Below, one piece after another: positions 46,644 through 54,720 of a stretch of DNA of 64,000 nt. Below the pieces are notes generated by a model that did not search any database, had not been told where the DNA came from, and saw only the letters and a program-made list of their open reading frames with translations. This DNA comes from Mycolicibacterium sp. P9-64. GTDB lineage: Bacteria > Actinomycetota > Actinomycetes > Mycobacteriales > Mycobacteriaceae. The DNA is taken from the NCBI RefSeq assembly GCF_008329605.1, contig NZ_NPKO01000002.1:744001-808000 (forward strand), given 5' to 3'. Position numbers and translations under genes: made by a program. Numbering within the stretch: the stretch's first letter is position 1; every line of letters begins with the position of its first letter.

Positions 46644-47696
46644 GTGGACTTCACCCCAGACGAGGGGCAGCAGGCCGTCGCCGACGTGGTGACGTCCGCG
46701 CTCGGTCGCGACAACACTTGGCAGGCGCTCGTCAGTGGCGGCGTGATCGCGTTCGGCGTTCCCGAGCGGCTCGGTGGTGATGGCCTCGGCCTTGCCGAGG
46801 TCGCGACGGCGCTCACCGAGATCGGCAGGCACGGCACCGTGAGTCCCGCGCTTGCGACGCTCGGCCTCGGTCTGGTGCCACTCCTCGACCTGGCCTCCGA
46901 CGAACAGCAGGACCGCTTCCTGGCCGAGGTGGCCAAGGGCGGGGTGTTGTCGGCGGCGCTCAACGAGCCAGGTGCCTCGCTGCCGGATCGGCCGAAGACT
47001 GCACTGTCGGGCGGCAAGCTGTCCGGCACCAAGGTCGGCGTTCCCTATGCGGAACTGGCCGACTGGCTCGTCGTGACCACCGATGGCGGTGTCGTCGTGG
47101 TGTCGCCGAAGGCCAACGGGGTGACGCTGACGAAGACCCCGACGTCCAATCACTCCGACGAATACGTCGTCACGTTCGACGGTGTGGCCGTTGCCGATTC
47201 GGACGTCCTGGCCCGGGCGACCGGGGCCGCCGGGCCGGCGACATTGGAGACTGTGCGTCGGGTCAATCAGCTGGTGGTGGCGACGACGGGCGCGTTCGTC
47301 GCAGGCCTCGTCGCAGGCGCACTGCGGCTGACGGCGGACTACGTGGCCGGTCGCGAGCAGTTCGGCAAGCCGCTGTCGACGTTTCAGACCGTGGCCGCGC
47401 AGCTCGCCGAGGTCTACATCGCGTCGCGCACCATTGCGCTGGCCTCGACATCGGTGATCTGGCGGTTGTCCGAAGGTCGGGACGCCAACGAGGACATCGA
47501 CGTGCTCGGCTACTGGGTCACGTCACAGGCACCGCCGGTGATGCAACTCTGCCACCATCTGCACGGCGGCATGGGCATGGACATCGCCTACCCGATGGAC
47601 CGCTACTACTCGACGATCAAGGACCAGACCCGGCTGCTCGGCGGCCCGTCACACCGTCTGACTCTTCTCGGCGAATCGACTCTGGTGGGAGCGTAA
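46644..47696 (+). CDS. fadE28: FadE28 (ChsE1), subunit of the C3 side-chain acyl-CoA dehydrogenase
   Basis: A 350-aa ACAD-fold subunit that forms an alpha2beta2 enzyme with FadE29, acting on the three-carbon side-chain steroid-CoA. It lacks a full middle-domain flavin signature but has the C-terminal YVAGREQFGKPLSTFQTVAA and HHLHGGMGMDIAYPMDRYYS. GTG at 46644 follows AAGGAGG by 6 bases; the open frame upstream is the shadow of cyp125. Its TAA overlaps the ATG of fadE29, which helps equal synthesis of the two subunits. Confidence 0.93.
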   Translation: MDFTPDEGQQAVADVVTSALGRDNTWQALVSGGVIAFGVPERLGGDGLGLAEVATALTEIGRHGTVSPALATLGLGLVPLLDLASDEQQDRFLAEVAKGGVLSAALNEPGASLPDRPKTALSGGKLSGTKVGVPYAELADWLVVTTDGGVVVVSPKANGVTLTKTPTSNHSDEYVVTFDGVAVADSDVLARATGAAGPATLETVRRVNQLVVATTGAFVAGLVAGALRLTADYVAGREQFGKPLSTFQTVAAQLAEVYIASRTIALASTSVIWRLSEGRDANEDIDVLGYWVTSQAPPVMQLCHHLHGGMGMDIAYPMDRYYSTIKDQTRLLGGPSHRLTLLGESTLVGA

Positions 47697-48871
47697 TGTA
47701 CATCGAACTGACCCCTGAGCAGCGTCAGCTGCAAGCTGAACTGCGGCAATACTTTTCGAATCTGATCAGCCCCGAAGAAGCCAAGGCGATGGAGTCCGAT
47801 CGCCACAACGAGGCCTATCGCGCGGTGATCAAGCGGATGGGCTCGGACGGCAAGCTCGGTGTCGGCTGGCCCAAGGAGTTCGGCGGCCTCGGCTACGGCC
47901 CCATCGAGCAGTCGATCTTCGTCAACGAGGCGCAGCGTGCCGACGTGCCGCTGCCTGCGGTCACGCTGCAGACCGTCGGGCCGACGCTGCAGCAGTTCGG
48001 CAGCGAGCTGCAGAAGAAGAAGTTCCTGCCGGGCATCCTCGCAGGCGAGGTGCACTTTGCCATCGGCTACACCGAGCCCGATGCGGGCACCGATCTGGCA
48101 TCGTTGCGCACCACCGCGGTCCGCACGGGCGATGAGGCCACCGGGTATTACACGGTCAACGGGCAGAAGGTGTTCACCACGGGTGGCCACGATGCCGATT
48201 ACATCTGGCTGGCATGCCGGACCGATCCTGAAGCCGTGAAGCACAAGGGCATTTCGATCCTGATCGTCGACACGAAGGACCCCGGCTACAGCTGGACGCC
48301 GATGATCCTGTCCGACGGTGCACACCACACCAACGCCACCTACTACAGCGACGTGCGGGTTCCGGCCGACATGCTCGTCGGCGAGGAGAACGGCGGCTGG
48401 CGGCTGATCACCACCCAGCTCAACAACGAGCGAGTGATGCTCGGTCCGGCCGGGCGGGTCGCCTCCATCTACGACCGCATCCACGCATGGGCGTCCAAGC
48501 CGGGAAGTTCGGGGGACACCCCGCTCGACCATGACGACGTCAAGCGTTCGCTCGCCGAGATCAAGGCCATGTGGCGGATCAACGAGCTGCTCAACTGGCA
48601 GGTGGCGGCGTCCGGAGAGAACATCGACGTCGCCGATGCCGCTGCGACCAAAGTGTTTGGCACCGAGCGCATTCAGTACATCGGGCGGCTCGCCGAGGCT
48701 GTCGTCGGCGCTCATGGCAACCCGGCCGACCCGGAGACCGCAGAGCTGCTCGAGTGGCTCGACAGCCAGACCAAGCGCAATCTCGTCATCACGTTCGGCG
48801 GCGGCGTCAACGAGGTGATGCGCGAGATGATTGCGGCGTCCGGTCTGAAGGTTCCCCGGGTGCCTAGGTGA
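47696..48871 (+). CDS. fadE29: FadE29 (ChsE2), flavin-binding subunit of C3 side-chain acyl-CoA dehydrogenase
   Basis: 391 aa. WPKEFGGLGYGPIEQSIFVN, flavin/substrate signature YTEPDAGTDLASLRTTAVRT, GQKVFTTGGHDADYIWLAC, ATYYSDVRVPADMLVGEENG, and a C-terminal GGVNEVMREMIAASGLKVPR. The partner of FadE28 in dehydrogenating 3-oxo-pregnene-carboxyl-CoA. The start codon overlaps the fadE28 stop. chsH2 follows after 28 bases. Confidence 0.94.
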   Translation: MYIELTPEQRQLQAELRQYFSNLISPEEAKAMESDRHNEAYRAVIKRMGSDGKLGVGWPKEFGGLGYGPIEQSIFVNEAQRADVPLPAVTLQTVGPTLQQFGSELQKKKFLPGILAGEVHFAIGYTEPDAGTDLASLRTTAVRTGDEATGYYTVNGQKVFTTGGHDADYIWLACRTDPEAVKHKGISILIVDTKDPGYSWTPMILSDGAHHTNATYYSDVRVPADMLVGEENGGWRLITTQLNNERVMLGPAGRVASIYDRIHAWASKPGSSGDTPLDHDDVKRSLAEIKAMWRINELLNWQVAASGENIDVADAAATKVFGTERIQYIGRLAEAVVGAHGNPADPETAELLEWLDSQTKRNLVITFGGGVNEVMREMIAASGLKVPRVPR

Positions 48872-48899
48872 TTAGCGTCGCGAAGAACGGAGAGTCATC

Positions 48900-49886
48900 A
48901 TGAGCGCGGTCGAGGACATCCAGAAGGCGGCAGAGCGAGTCAAGGCCGAGGGGCGCAGCAAGCCGCGCGTCGGTCGCCACCCGGTGAACCAGCCGATGGT
49001 CGATCACTGGCTCGACGCCATCGGTGACAAGAACCCGATCTACGTCGACGAATCCGCAGCCAAGGCCGCCGGTCATCCGGGCGTCGTCGCGCCGCCCGCG
49101 ATGATCCAGGTGTGGACGATGATGGGCCTCGGCGGCAATCGCCCCGACGACGATCCGCTTGGCAAGATCCTCGAATTATTCGACGACGCAGGCTATATCG
49201 GCGTCGTCGCGACCAACTGTGAGCAGACCTACCACCGGTACCTGCGGCCGGGCGAGGAGGTCAGCGTCGCGGCCGAGCTGACCGACGTGGTCGGCCCCAA
49301 GCAGACCGCGCTCGGCCAGGCATTCTTCATCACGCAGCGGATCAGCTGGACAGTCGGCCACGACGTCGATGATGAGTTGGTCGCCGAGATGATGTGGCGC
49401 ATCATGAAGTTCATTCCATTGGAGAATGGGGAGGCCAAGGCGTCGACCGTCGCGCCGGTGCCCGATGACCTGGATGCCGACTCGATGATGCGCCCCGCGT
49501 CGTCACGGGACACCAAGTTCTTCTGGGATGGCGTCAACGCACACGAACTGCGGCTGCAGAAGCGACCCGACGGCAGCCTGCAGCATCCGCCGGTTCCCGC
49601 GCTGTGGCTCGACAAGCAGCAGGAGACCGACTACGTCGTCGCCAGCGGCGAGGGCACGGTGTTCAGCTTCGTCGTGCACCACGCCCCGAAGGTGCCCGGC
49701 CGCACGTTGCCGTTCGTCATCGCGCTGGTCGAACTCGAGGAAGGCGTCCGGATGCTCGGCGAGTTGCGCGGTATCGATCCCGCGAAGGTGGAGATCGGAT
49801 TGCCCGTTCGCGCAACGTATATCGACTTCCCAGCCAACGACGTCGGTCCGGCTTGGACCCTGTACGCATGGGAGCCCGCCAAATGA
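48900..49886 (+). CDS. chsH2: ChsH2, MaoC-like hydratase subunit fused to a DUF35 domain
   Basis: A 328-aa two-domain protein. Residues about 1-170 are a MaoC-like hot-dog domain (VGRHPVNQPMVDHWLDAIGD, then HPGVVAPPAMIQVW); residues about 200-328 are DUF35 (DTKFFWDGVNAHELRLQKRP, then PALW, OB-fold segment TLPFVIALVELEEGVRMLGE). The hydratase works with ChsH1 on the C3 side chain; the DUF35 domain is known to be needed by Ltp2. The usual rubredoxin-like CxxC pairs of DUF35 are absent at the expected place, where QKRPDGSLQHPPVPALW is seen. ATG at 48900 after GGAG. Confidence 0.94.
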   Translation: MSAVEDIQKAAERVKAEGRSKPRVGRHPVNQPMVDHWLDAIGDKNPIYVDESAAKAAGHPGVVAPPAMIQVWTMMGLGGNRPDDDPLGKILELFDDAGYIGVVATNCEQTYHRYLRPGEEVSVAAELTDVVGPKQTALGQAFFITQRISWTVGHDVDDELVAEMMWRIMKFIPLENGEAKASTVAPVPDDLDADSMMRPASSRDTKFFWDGVNAHELRLQKRPDGSLQHPPVPALWLDKQQETDYVVASGEGTVFSFVVHHAPKVPGRTLPFVIALVELEEGVRMLGELRGIDPAKVEIGLPVRATYIDFPANDVGPAWTLYAWEPAK

Positions 49887-50317
49887 GCGCACCTGGATCC
49901 AATGTCACCGCCGGGGTGGCTCCGGAAGTCGAAGTGGGACATAAGCTTCCCGAACTCAAGCTCTACGGCGACCCGACGTTCATCGTCTCGACTGCCATCG
50001 CCACCCGCGACTACCAGGACGTGCACCACGACCGGGACAAGGCACACGCGAAGGGGTCCAAGGACATCTTCGTCAACATCCTCACCGACACCGGTTTGGT
50101 GCAGCGCTACATCACCGACTGGGCGGGACCCAGCGCGGTAATCAAGACGATCGGCTTGCGGCTCGGCGTGCCCTGGTACGCCTACGACACCGTCGCGTTC
50201 AATGGTGAGGTGACCGCCATCGCGGATGGCCTGATCACGCTGAAGATCGTGGGCAGCAACAGCCTTGGTGATCACGTCATCGCCAACGCGACCCTGACGA
50301 TTGGAGGAGCGGCCTGA
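49883..50317 (+). CDS. chsH1: ChsH1, MaoC-like hydratase subunit
   Basis: A 144-aa single MaoC domain. The catalytic Asp and His lie in ATRDYQDVHHDRDKAHAKGS, followed by KDIFVNILTDTGLVQRYITD. It forms a heterotetrameric hydratase with ChsH2, adding water across the C17-C20 double bond of the dehydrogenated side chain. ATG at 49883 overlaps chsH2's stop (ATGA), and its own stop overlaps ltp2's start. Confidence 0.95.
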   Translation: MSAPGSNVTAGVAPEVEVGHKLPELKLYGDPTFIVSTAIATRDYQDVHHDRDKAHAKGSKDIFVNILTDTGLVQRYITDWAGPSAVIKTIGLRLGVPWYAYDTVAFNGEVTAIADGLITLKIVGSNSLGDHVIANATLTIGGAA

Positions 50318-51483
50318 TGGGCGAGCTCTCGGGTAAGGCCGCGATCGTCGGGATCGGCGCCACCGACTTCTCGAAGAACTCAGGCCGCAGCGAGCTGCGC
50401 CTCGCCGCCGAGGCGGTGCTCGACGCGCTCGACGACGCGGGCCTGACGCCTGCCGACGTGGACGGCATGACGACGTTCACGATGGACTCCAACACGGAGG
50501 TCGCTGTCGCGAGGGCCACCGGCATCGGGGACTTGAAGTTCTTCTCCAAGATCCATCACGGCGGTGGCGCCGCATGCGCCACCGTGCAGCAGGCTGCGGT
50601 GGCGGTCGCCACCGGCGTCGCTGACTGCGTGGTGGCCTATCGCGCCTTCAACGAACGCTCGGGCATGCGGTTCGGTCAGGTGCAGACCCGGCTGGTCGAG
50701 AACGCCGACTCGACCGGGGTCGACAACTCCTTCTCGTATCCACACGGCTTGTCAACGCCCGCAGCGCAAGTCGCGATGATCGCCAAGCGCTACATGCACC
50801 TCTCCGGCGCGACGAGCAAGGACTTCGGCGCCGTCTCGGTGGCCGACCGCAAGCACGCAGCCAAGAACCCGAAGGCGTACTTCTACGAGAAGCCGATCAC
50901 CATCGAGGAGCACCAGAGCTCACGGTGGATCGCCGAACCCCTGCGGCTGCTGGACTGCTGCCAGGAGACCGACGGTGCCGTCGCCCTCGTCATCGTGTCG
51001 GCCGACCGCGCCAAGGACCTGAAGAACCGGCCCGCCATCATCGATGCCGCTGCGCAGGGCGCCAGCCCCGACCAGTACTCGATGGTGAGCTACTACCGGC
51101 CCGAACTCGACGGGCTACCCGAGATGGGCCTGGTCGGCAAGCAGCTGTGGGCGCAATCGGGTTTGAAGCCCACCGACATCCAGACCGCGATCATCTATGA
51201 CCACTTCACCCCGTTCACCCTGATTCAGTTGGAGGAGTTGGGTTTCTGCGGTTGGGGTGAGGCCAAGGACTTCATCGCCGACGGTGCCATCGAGATGGGT
51301 GGGCGGCTGCCCATCAACACCCACGGCGGCCAGCTCGGTGAGGCCTACATCCACGGCATGAACGGTATCGCCGAGGGCGTGCGCCAGTTGCGCGGAACGT
51401 CGGTCAACCCAGTGCCCGACGTCGAGCACGTGCTGGTCACGGCAGGCACCGGCGTGCCGACCTCGGGGCTCATCCTGAGCTGA
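50317..51483 (+). CDS. ltp2: Ltp2, thiolase-fold aldolase releasing propionyl-CoA
   Basis: A 388-aa thiolase-superfamily protein. It acts as a retro-aldolase with the DUF35 domain of ChsH2, converting 17-hydroxy-side-chain CoA to androstenedione plus propionyl-CoA. KAAIVGIGATDFSKNSGRSE at the N-terminus, KIHHGGGAACATVQQAAVAV, AIIYDHFTPFTLIQLEELGF and INTHGGQLGEAYIHGMNGIA at the C-terminal half; the nucleophilic Cys of true thiolases is not in its usual place. TGATG coupling with chsH1. The last gene of the operon; a long intergenic region follows. Confidence 0.94.
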   Translation: MGELSGKAAIVGIGATDFSKNSGRSELRLAAEAVLDALDDAGLTPADVDGMTTFTMDSNTEVAVARATGIGDLKFFSKIHHGGGAACATVQQAAVAVATGVADCVVAYRAFNERSGMRFGQVQTRLVENADSTGVDNSFSYPHGLSTPAAQVAMIAKRYMHLSGATSKDFGAVSVADRKHAAKNPKAYFYEKPITIEEHQSSRWIAEPLRLLDCCQETDGAVALVIVSADRAKDLKNRPAIIDAAAQGASPDQYSMVSYYRPELDGLPEMGLVGKQLWAQSGLKPTDIQTAIIYDHFTPFTLIQLEELGFCGWGEAKDFIADGAIEMGGRLPINTHGGQLGEAYIHGMNGIAEGVRQLRGTSVNPVPDVEHVLVTAGTGVPTSGLILS

Positions 51484-51803
51484 TGTGGCAGGGAGGCCCC
51501 GACCTGCGACTTCACGGTGGCCCACCGCGGGCACCCGACGCGCGTCGTATCGGGGGCGGAGTGAGAACATCCCAGCAAACAATAGTGCCGTTGAGAATCA
51601 AGATCGGTCAGTTCGCTAGCGGCAGCCAACGACGTGATCGAGACCGCGGCACCGGCCGACCCGCGCCAGCAATCCGCGTTTGTGCTCTAGGTCGGGCCCA
51701 TGGGCGCGGAGATTTGTTCTTCCTGTGAAACCCCAGTACAGCGAAATGGCGCCACCGAAAACTCACGTGCGCGATGCTCGAAGTATTTGATATCGCGTCT
51801 AAC

Positions 51804-51817
51804 TGGACAAACGTCCA
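51804..51817. promoter_or_regulatory. TGGAC-AAAC-GTCCA palindrome
   Basis: A perfect 5-4-5 inverted repeat in the AT-richer part of the gap, about 290 bases upstream of the LuxR-type gene. It is a possible operator; no known regulator consensus is matched. Confidence 0.4.
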
Positions 51818-51919
51818 ACGGATTCCGAAGGTTACCGACGTTAACTACTTTCGCAGGGAATCTCTTATTGACGCGCGTGAACGATCCGTTGACGGTACTT
51901 TTGGCAAAGGTTTAGCATT

Positions 51920-51954
51920 GGCCCACCTCAATAGCAGAGCATTGGTGGTGGGCC
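51920..51954. promoter_or_regulatory. GGCCCACC/GGTGGGCC inverted repeat in the LuxR gene leader
   Basis: Perfect 8-base arms (51920-51927 and 51947-51954) around a 19-base loop containing a second GCATTGG copy. It sits about 145 bases before the regulator's ATG. It could be a terminator of ltp2 read-through or a leader structure. Confidence 0.4.
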
Positions 51955-52099
51955 TCGGAGGGGGACCGGTGCTCGCACAAGCACTAGTCTGCCCACCGGC
52001 GGTGAGGGAGTGCGGGCGACGGCGGGCGCCGACTCGGTCACTGCTTCGTGCCCTCCCAAAGACACGCGAATCAGTTCAATAGGTGGGGGGAGGCAGTCG

Positions 52100-53125
52100 A
52101 TGACGCAGCTGCGGTGTACGACTGAAACGGGCAAACACACTGTCTCGGGCGTGATTCCCGAGCACATCTTACGAGGTGAGCGAAGACCGCTCGATCGCAC
52201 TTCGAACATCAGCCTGTCCAGCGACCTTGGGAATCGCTCGATTCCGGTCCCGGCGTCGAGGATCATTGCACCCGATAGCCCGCCGATCGCGTGTACGGAC
52301 CCGAGGGTTCGATCCAATGGTCATGTACGTGACCAACTGTCGGCGTCTCCATCGCGCACGTATGAGTCGGACGGTGCGACCACTCCGTCCAGGCAACTGG
52401 TTTTGCACAATGGACACCCCCCGCGGGTCGCGCAGTTCAGTCATCAGCGTCCTGATGCAAAGATTTTGATCCTCGACGGCTGCACGCTTCAACGGGAGAA
52501 TCTAGCCGCGGTCTTCGCAGCTAACGGCACTTCCGTGCCGGCGGTCGCTTGGGATGTGCCATCGTTGCGCGCCGCAGTGGACGTAGCCAGTCCGGATATC
52601 GTGCTCTTGAACATGCTCACCAGCGAGAACGTGAACTTGCTTGGTTCGCTACGGGAGACATGCCCGCACGCAAAGGTGATCGTCGTCGGCATTTCCGAGG
52701 ACGACGAATCGGAAATCGTCGCGTGCGCCGAAGCCGGTGTTGCCGGCTATCATCTGCGAACTGAGTCGCTCAACGATCTGTTCGTCCTGATCTCCAAGGT
52801 CTTCGACGGAGAGTCCCTTTGCTCGCCAAAGGTTTCCGCCATCCTGCTCAATCGCTTGTCGGCGCTCGCCGCGCAGCGGCAGCTGGAGGGCAAAGAACTA
52901 GTTCTCACAGCACGGGAGATCCAGGTCCTGCGGATGTTGGAGATAGGCCTGTCGAATCGAGACATCGCAGAACGGCTGTGTATCGCGTTGCACACGGTCA
53001 AGAACCACGTGCACAGCATCCTGGGAAAGCTCGGGGTCAGCACGCGGGCTCAGGCCGTGGCCGTCTCGCGCTCATTTCAGTACACCGAGCTCAACGCAAA
53101 GGGCCTAGGCACCGAGCTGGGCTGA
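52100..53125 (+). CDS. NarL/LuxR-type regulator with degenerate receiver (copy 1)
   Basis: 341 aa. A 110-residue N-terminal part of low similarity to anything I know, then a receiver-like domain (KILILDGCTLQRENLAAVFA, about residues 130-240) and a LuxR HTH (ELVLTAREIQVLRMLEIGLS, then IALHTVKNHVHSILGKLGVS). The acceptor position reads IVLLNMLTSEN, Asn instead of Asp, and the switch Lys position reads GYHLRTESL, Arg. So phosphorylation is unlikely. ATG at 52100 has a GGGGAGG ribosome site. The paralog at 54721 shares the same changes and lies beyond the secreted repeat protein. Confidence 0.9.
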   Translation: MTQLRCTTETGKHTVSGVIPEHILRGERRPLDRTSNISLSSDLGNRSIPVPASRIIAPDSPPIACTDPRVRSNGHVRDQLSASPSRTYESDGATTPSRQLVLHNGHPPRVAQFSHQRPDAKILILDGCTLQRENLAAVFAANGTSVPAVAWDVPSLRAAVDVASPDIVLLNMLTSENVNLLGSLRETCPHAKVIVVGISEDDESEIVACAEAGVAGYHLRTESLNDLFVLISKVFDGESLCSPKVSAILLNRLSALAAQRQLEGKELVLTAREIQVLRMLEIGLSNRDIAERLCIALHTVKNHVHSILGKLGVSTRAQAVAVSRSFQYTELNAKGLGTELG

Positions 53126-53443
53126 AGATGGCTCCGACGGTCCATATACGGCCGGGCAGGGCGGGGTCGATAGTGATTCGGTGCGCTGTGAGTTAGCTCA
53201 ATCCCGTTGTTCCATCAACATTTACGCAGCTCTGCCGATGCCGCTGCGGTGTGTGGAGATCGATTCGACTCCGATCGATCGCGGGCGGAAGACGAGGCCG
53301 TACTGGTTGCCGACGACCTGGCGACGCCCGCCCGCTCATGGGATCGACCGGTCGCGCCCGCTTCGCCTCGTTGCGTCGAGTGGCGGTAGCCAGGGTCGCC
53401 GCAGGAGGCTGGCCGTGGCACCGTCGTCAAGGAGGGCGACCTA
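53126..53443. other. 318-base gap between LuxR copy 1 and the secreted repeat protein
   Basis: The frames of 60-130 residues here are arginine/serine rich and lack ribosome sites, so I call no gene. The AAGGAGG at 53424-53430 belongs to the downstream gene. No clear inverted repeat or promoter motif was found. Confidence 0.6.
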
Positions 53444-54574
53444 ATGCTCGACCAGACGCGGCCGTCGCGCTCCTCGACGCCACTGCCCCATAAGCGACCG
53501 CATGGTGGTTCGCCGGAGCGTCCCGCCAATCGCGTTGTTGGTGCAGCCATCGTCGCTGGTGGCCTCGCCTTCAGTGTCTCGCTCTACCCACTACCGGATG
53601 GACCGAATCTCCCTGACCGATTCTCGCCCAACCACCAGTCAACGTCGGATTCCCAGAGGGTCGCCAGCGCAAATTTCCTTGGCTACACGAACACGGGTTC
53701 ATTCACGCTGAAACTGGCGGACATGGTGAATTTGGTTGCGCTGAACCACGACTTCCCGGGCTTCGGTGCGGACGGGTTGCTAGACCTGGCGATGACCTAC
53801 GGGATGCCGCACGTGGTGAGGTCGCTTCAAGTCCTCGACTCGCTCGGTCTTCTCAGACACAGCCTTCCGAGTGTCTCCCGTGGCGGGGGCGGCGGATCGT
53901 CGGATGTTCCCGGGGAACTGTGGCCGGCCGTGATGTTGTTGGTCGACTTCTTGGAGCAGAACCCGCCAAGTCGCTCGGGTGGTGGCGGACTGTGGGATCT
54001 CATCACAAACGTCTTCCCGGACTTGGCGGTGTCCCTTCGCGTCCCGCTCGTTCAGGCCGCGCCGCCACCCGAGGCACAAATCTCGACACCTGCCGCGGCT
54101 CAGGAGTTCACTTCAATCGAGGCCCCGAATTTGGCGTCTCCCGATCCTCCAGCCTCGGGACTCGCTCAGGCTCCCATTTCGGCGACTGTCGAACCCGCGG
54201 CCGCGGCATCTGTCGAACCCGCGGCTCCGGCATCTGTCGAACCCGCGGCTCCGGCTCCTACCGAGGTTCCTCCGTCGGCGTCTGTCGCATCTTCCGTCTC
54301 CGCGCCGGAACCGTCCAGTGTTTCGGTGCCGGATACGGATCCGCCGAGTCCTGATCCTCCGTCGTCCCCAGCAGGTGCAACGGATGCGGGTTCCGCTGGG
54401 GATTCCGGTAGCTCTGCGGGGAGTTCCGGTGGCGGTTCTGCTGGGGATTCCAGTGGTGGTTCCGCTGGGGACTCGAGTGGTGGTTCCGCTGGGAGTTCCG
54501 GTGGAGGATCCACGGGTAACTCCGGTGGTGGTTCTGAGGGGAGCTCCGGTGGTGGGTCCTCAGGCGGTGAATGA
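53444..54574 (+). CDS. Secreted protein with low-complexity Pro/Ala and Gly/Ser repeat tail
   Basis: 376 aa. A basic N-terminus then a hydrophobic stretch (VVGAAIVAGGLAFSVSLYPL, about residues 31-50) acts as signal or anchor. Residues about 80-210 are helical and amphipathic: FTLKLADMVNLVALNHDFPG, then LDLAMTYGMPHVVRSLQVLD. The rest is a spacer with three EPAAPASV units and a tail of GSSGGGSAGDSSGG-type repeats ending GGE. ATG at 53444 has AAGGAGG 13 bases upstream. It lies between two paralogous regulators and before the glycan genes. No enzyme motif; a cell-wall or matrix protein is possible. Confidence 0.75.
   Translation: MLDQTRPSRSSTPLPHKRPHGGSPERPANRVVGAAIVAGGLAFSVSLYPLPDGPNLPDRFSPNHQSTSDSQRVASANFLGYTNTGSFTLKLADMVNLVALNHDFPGFGADGLLDLAMTYGMPHVVRSLQVLDSLGLLRHSLPSVSRGGGGGSSDVPGELWPAVMLLVDFLEQNPPSRSGGGGLWDLITNVFPDLAVSLRVPLVQAAPPPEAQISTPAAAQEFTSIEAPNLASPDPPASGLAQAPISATVEPAAAASVEPAAPASVEPAAPAPTEVPPSASVASSVSAPEPSSVSVPDTDPPSPDPPSSPAGATDAGSAGDSGSSAGSSGGGSAGDSSGGSAGDSSGGSAGSSGGGSTGNSGGGSEGSSGGGSSGGE
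54187..54258 (+). repeat. Three tandem 24-bp units in the secreted protein gene
   Basis: Units start TGTCGAACCCGCGG and end CCGGCATC or CCGGCTCC; each encodes SVEPAAPA-like residues. Copies 1 and 2 differ by two bases, copies 2 and 3 by two at the end. Recent slippage expansion is likely. Confidence 0.75.
54385..54571 (+). repeat. Gly/Ser-encoding degenerate tandem repeats
   Basis: Successive units of about 30 bases read TCCGCTGGGGA, TTCC or CTCG, AGTGGTGGT and variants, encoding GSAGDSSG and GSSGGG blocks up to the stop at 54574. Unit boundaries vary but remain in frame. Confidence 0.7.
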
Positions 54575-54720
54575 CCTCAGGCGTCCGTCTCCCTTCGTGG
54601 CCCCGCGCGTTCCTCCCGGTCTCAACGGTCAGCAAAGCGCGCCTGATTCGCGATCGCGTCCGAAATCGTGCGGAACGCTGAACCTGGGACACGCCCCCGA
54701 CCGGTTCTGGTAGGTCCGAG

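Larger units (their letters stand above)
51484..52099. other. 616-base non-coding region between ltp2 and the first LuxR gene
   Basis: No convincing gene is seen; short frames here lack ribosome sites and protein-like composition. The base composition falls in AT from about 51720 to 51920, unlike the flanks. The sequence holds a perfect palindrome (51804-51817), a long-stem inverted repeat (51920-51954), and an ACTAGTC motif near 51976. It is likely to contain the promoter and long leader of the regulator at 52100, and it marks the border between the steroid genes and the glycan locus. Confidence 0.7.

Noticed and set aside
51700..51915. 71-residue frame in the AT-richer gap before LuxR copy 1
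   Set aside because: The frame covers a palindrome and promoter-like DNA and shows no protein pattern.
53207..53389. 60-residue frame in the gap after LuxR copy 1
   Set aside because: No Shine-Dalgarno, mixed composition, and no recognisable segment.
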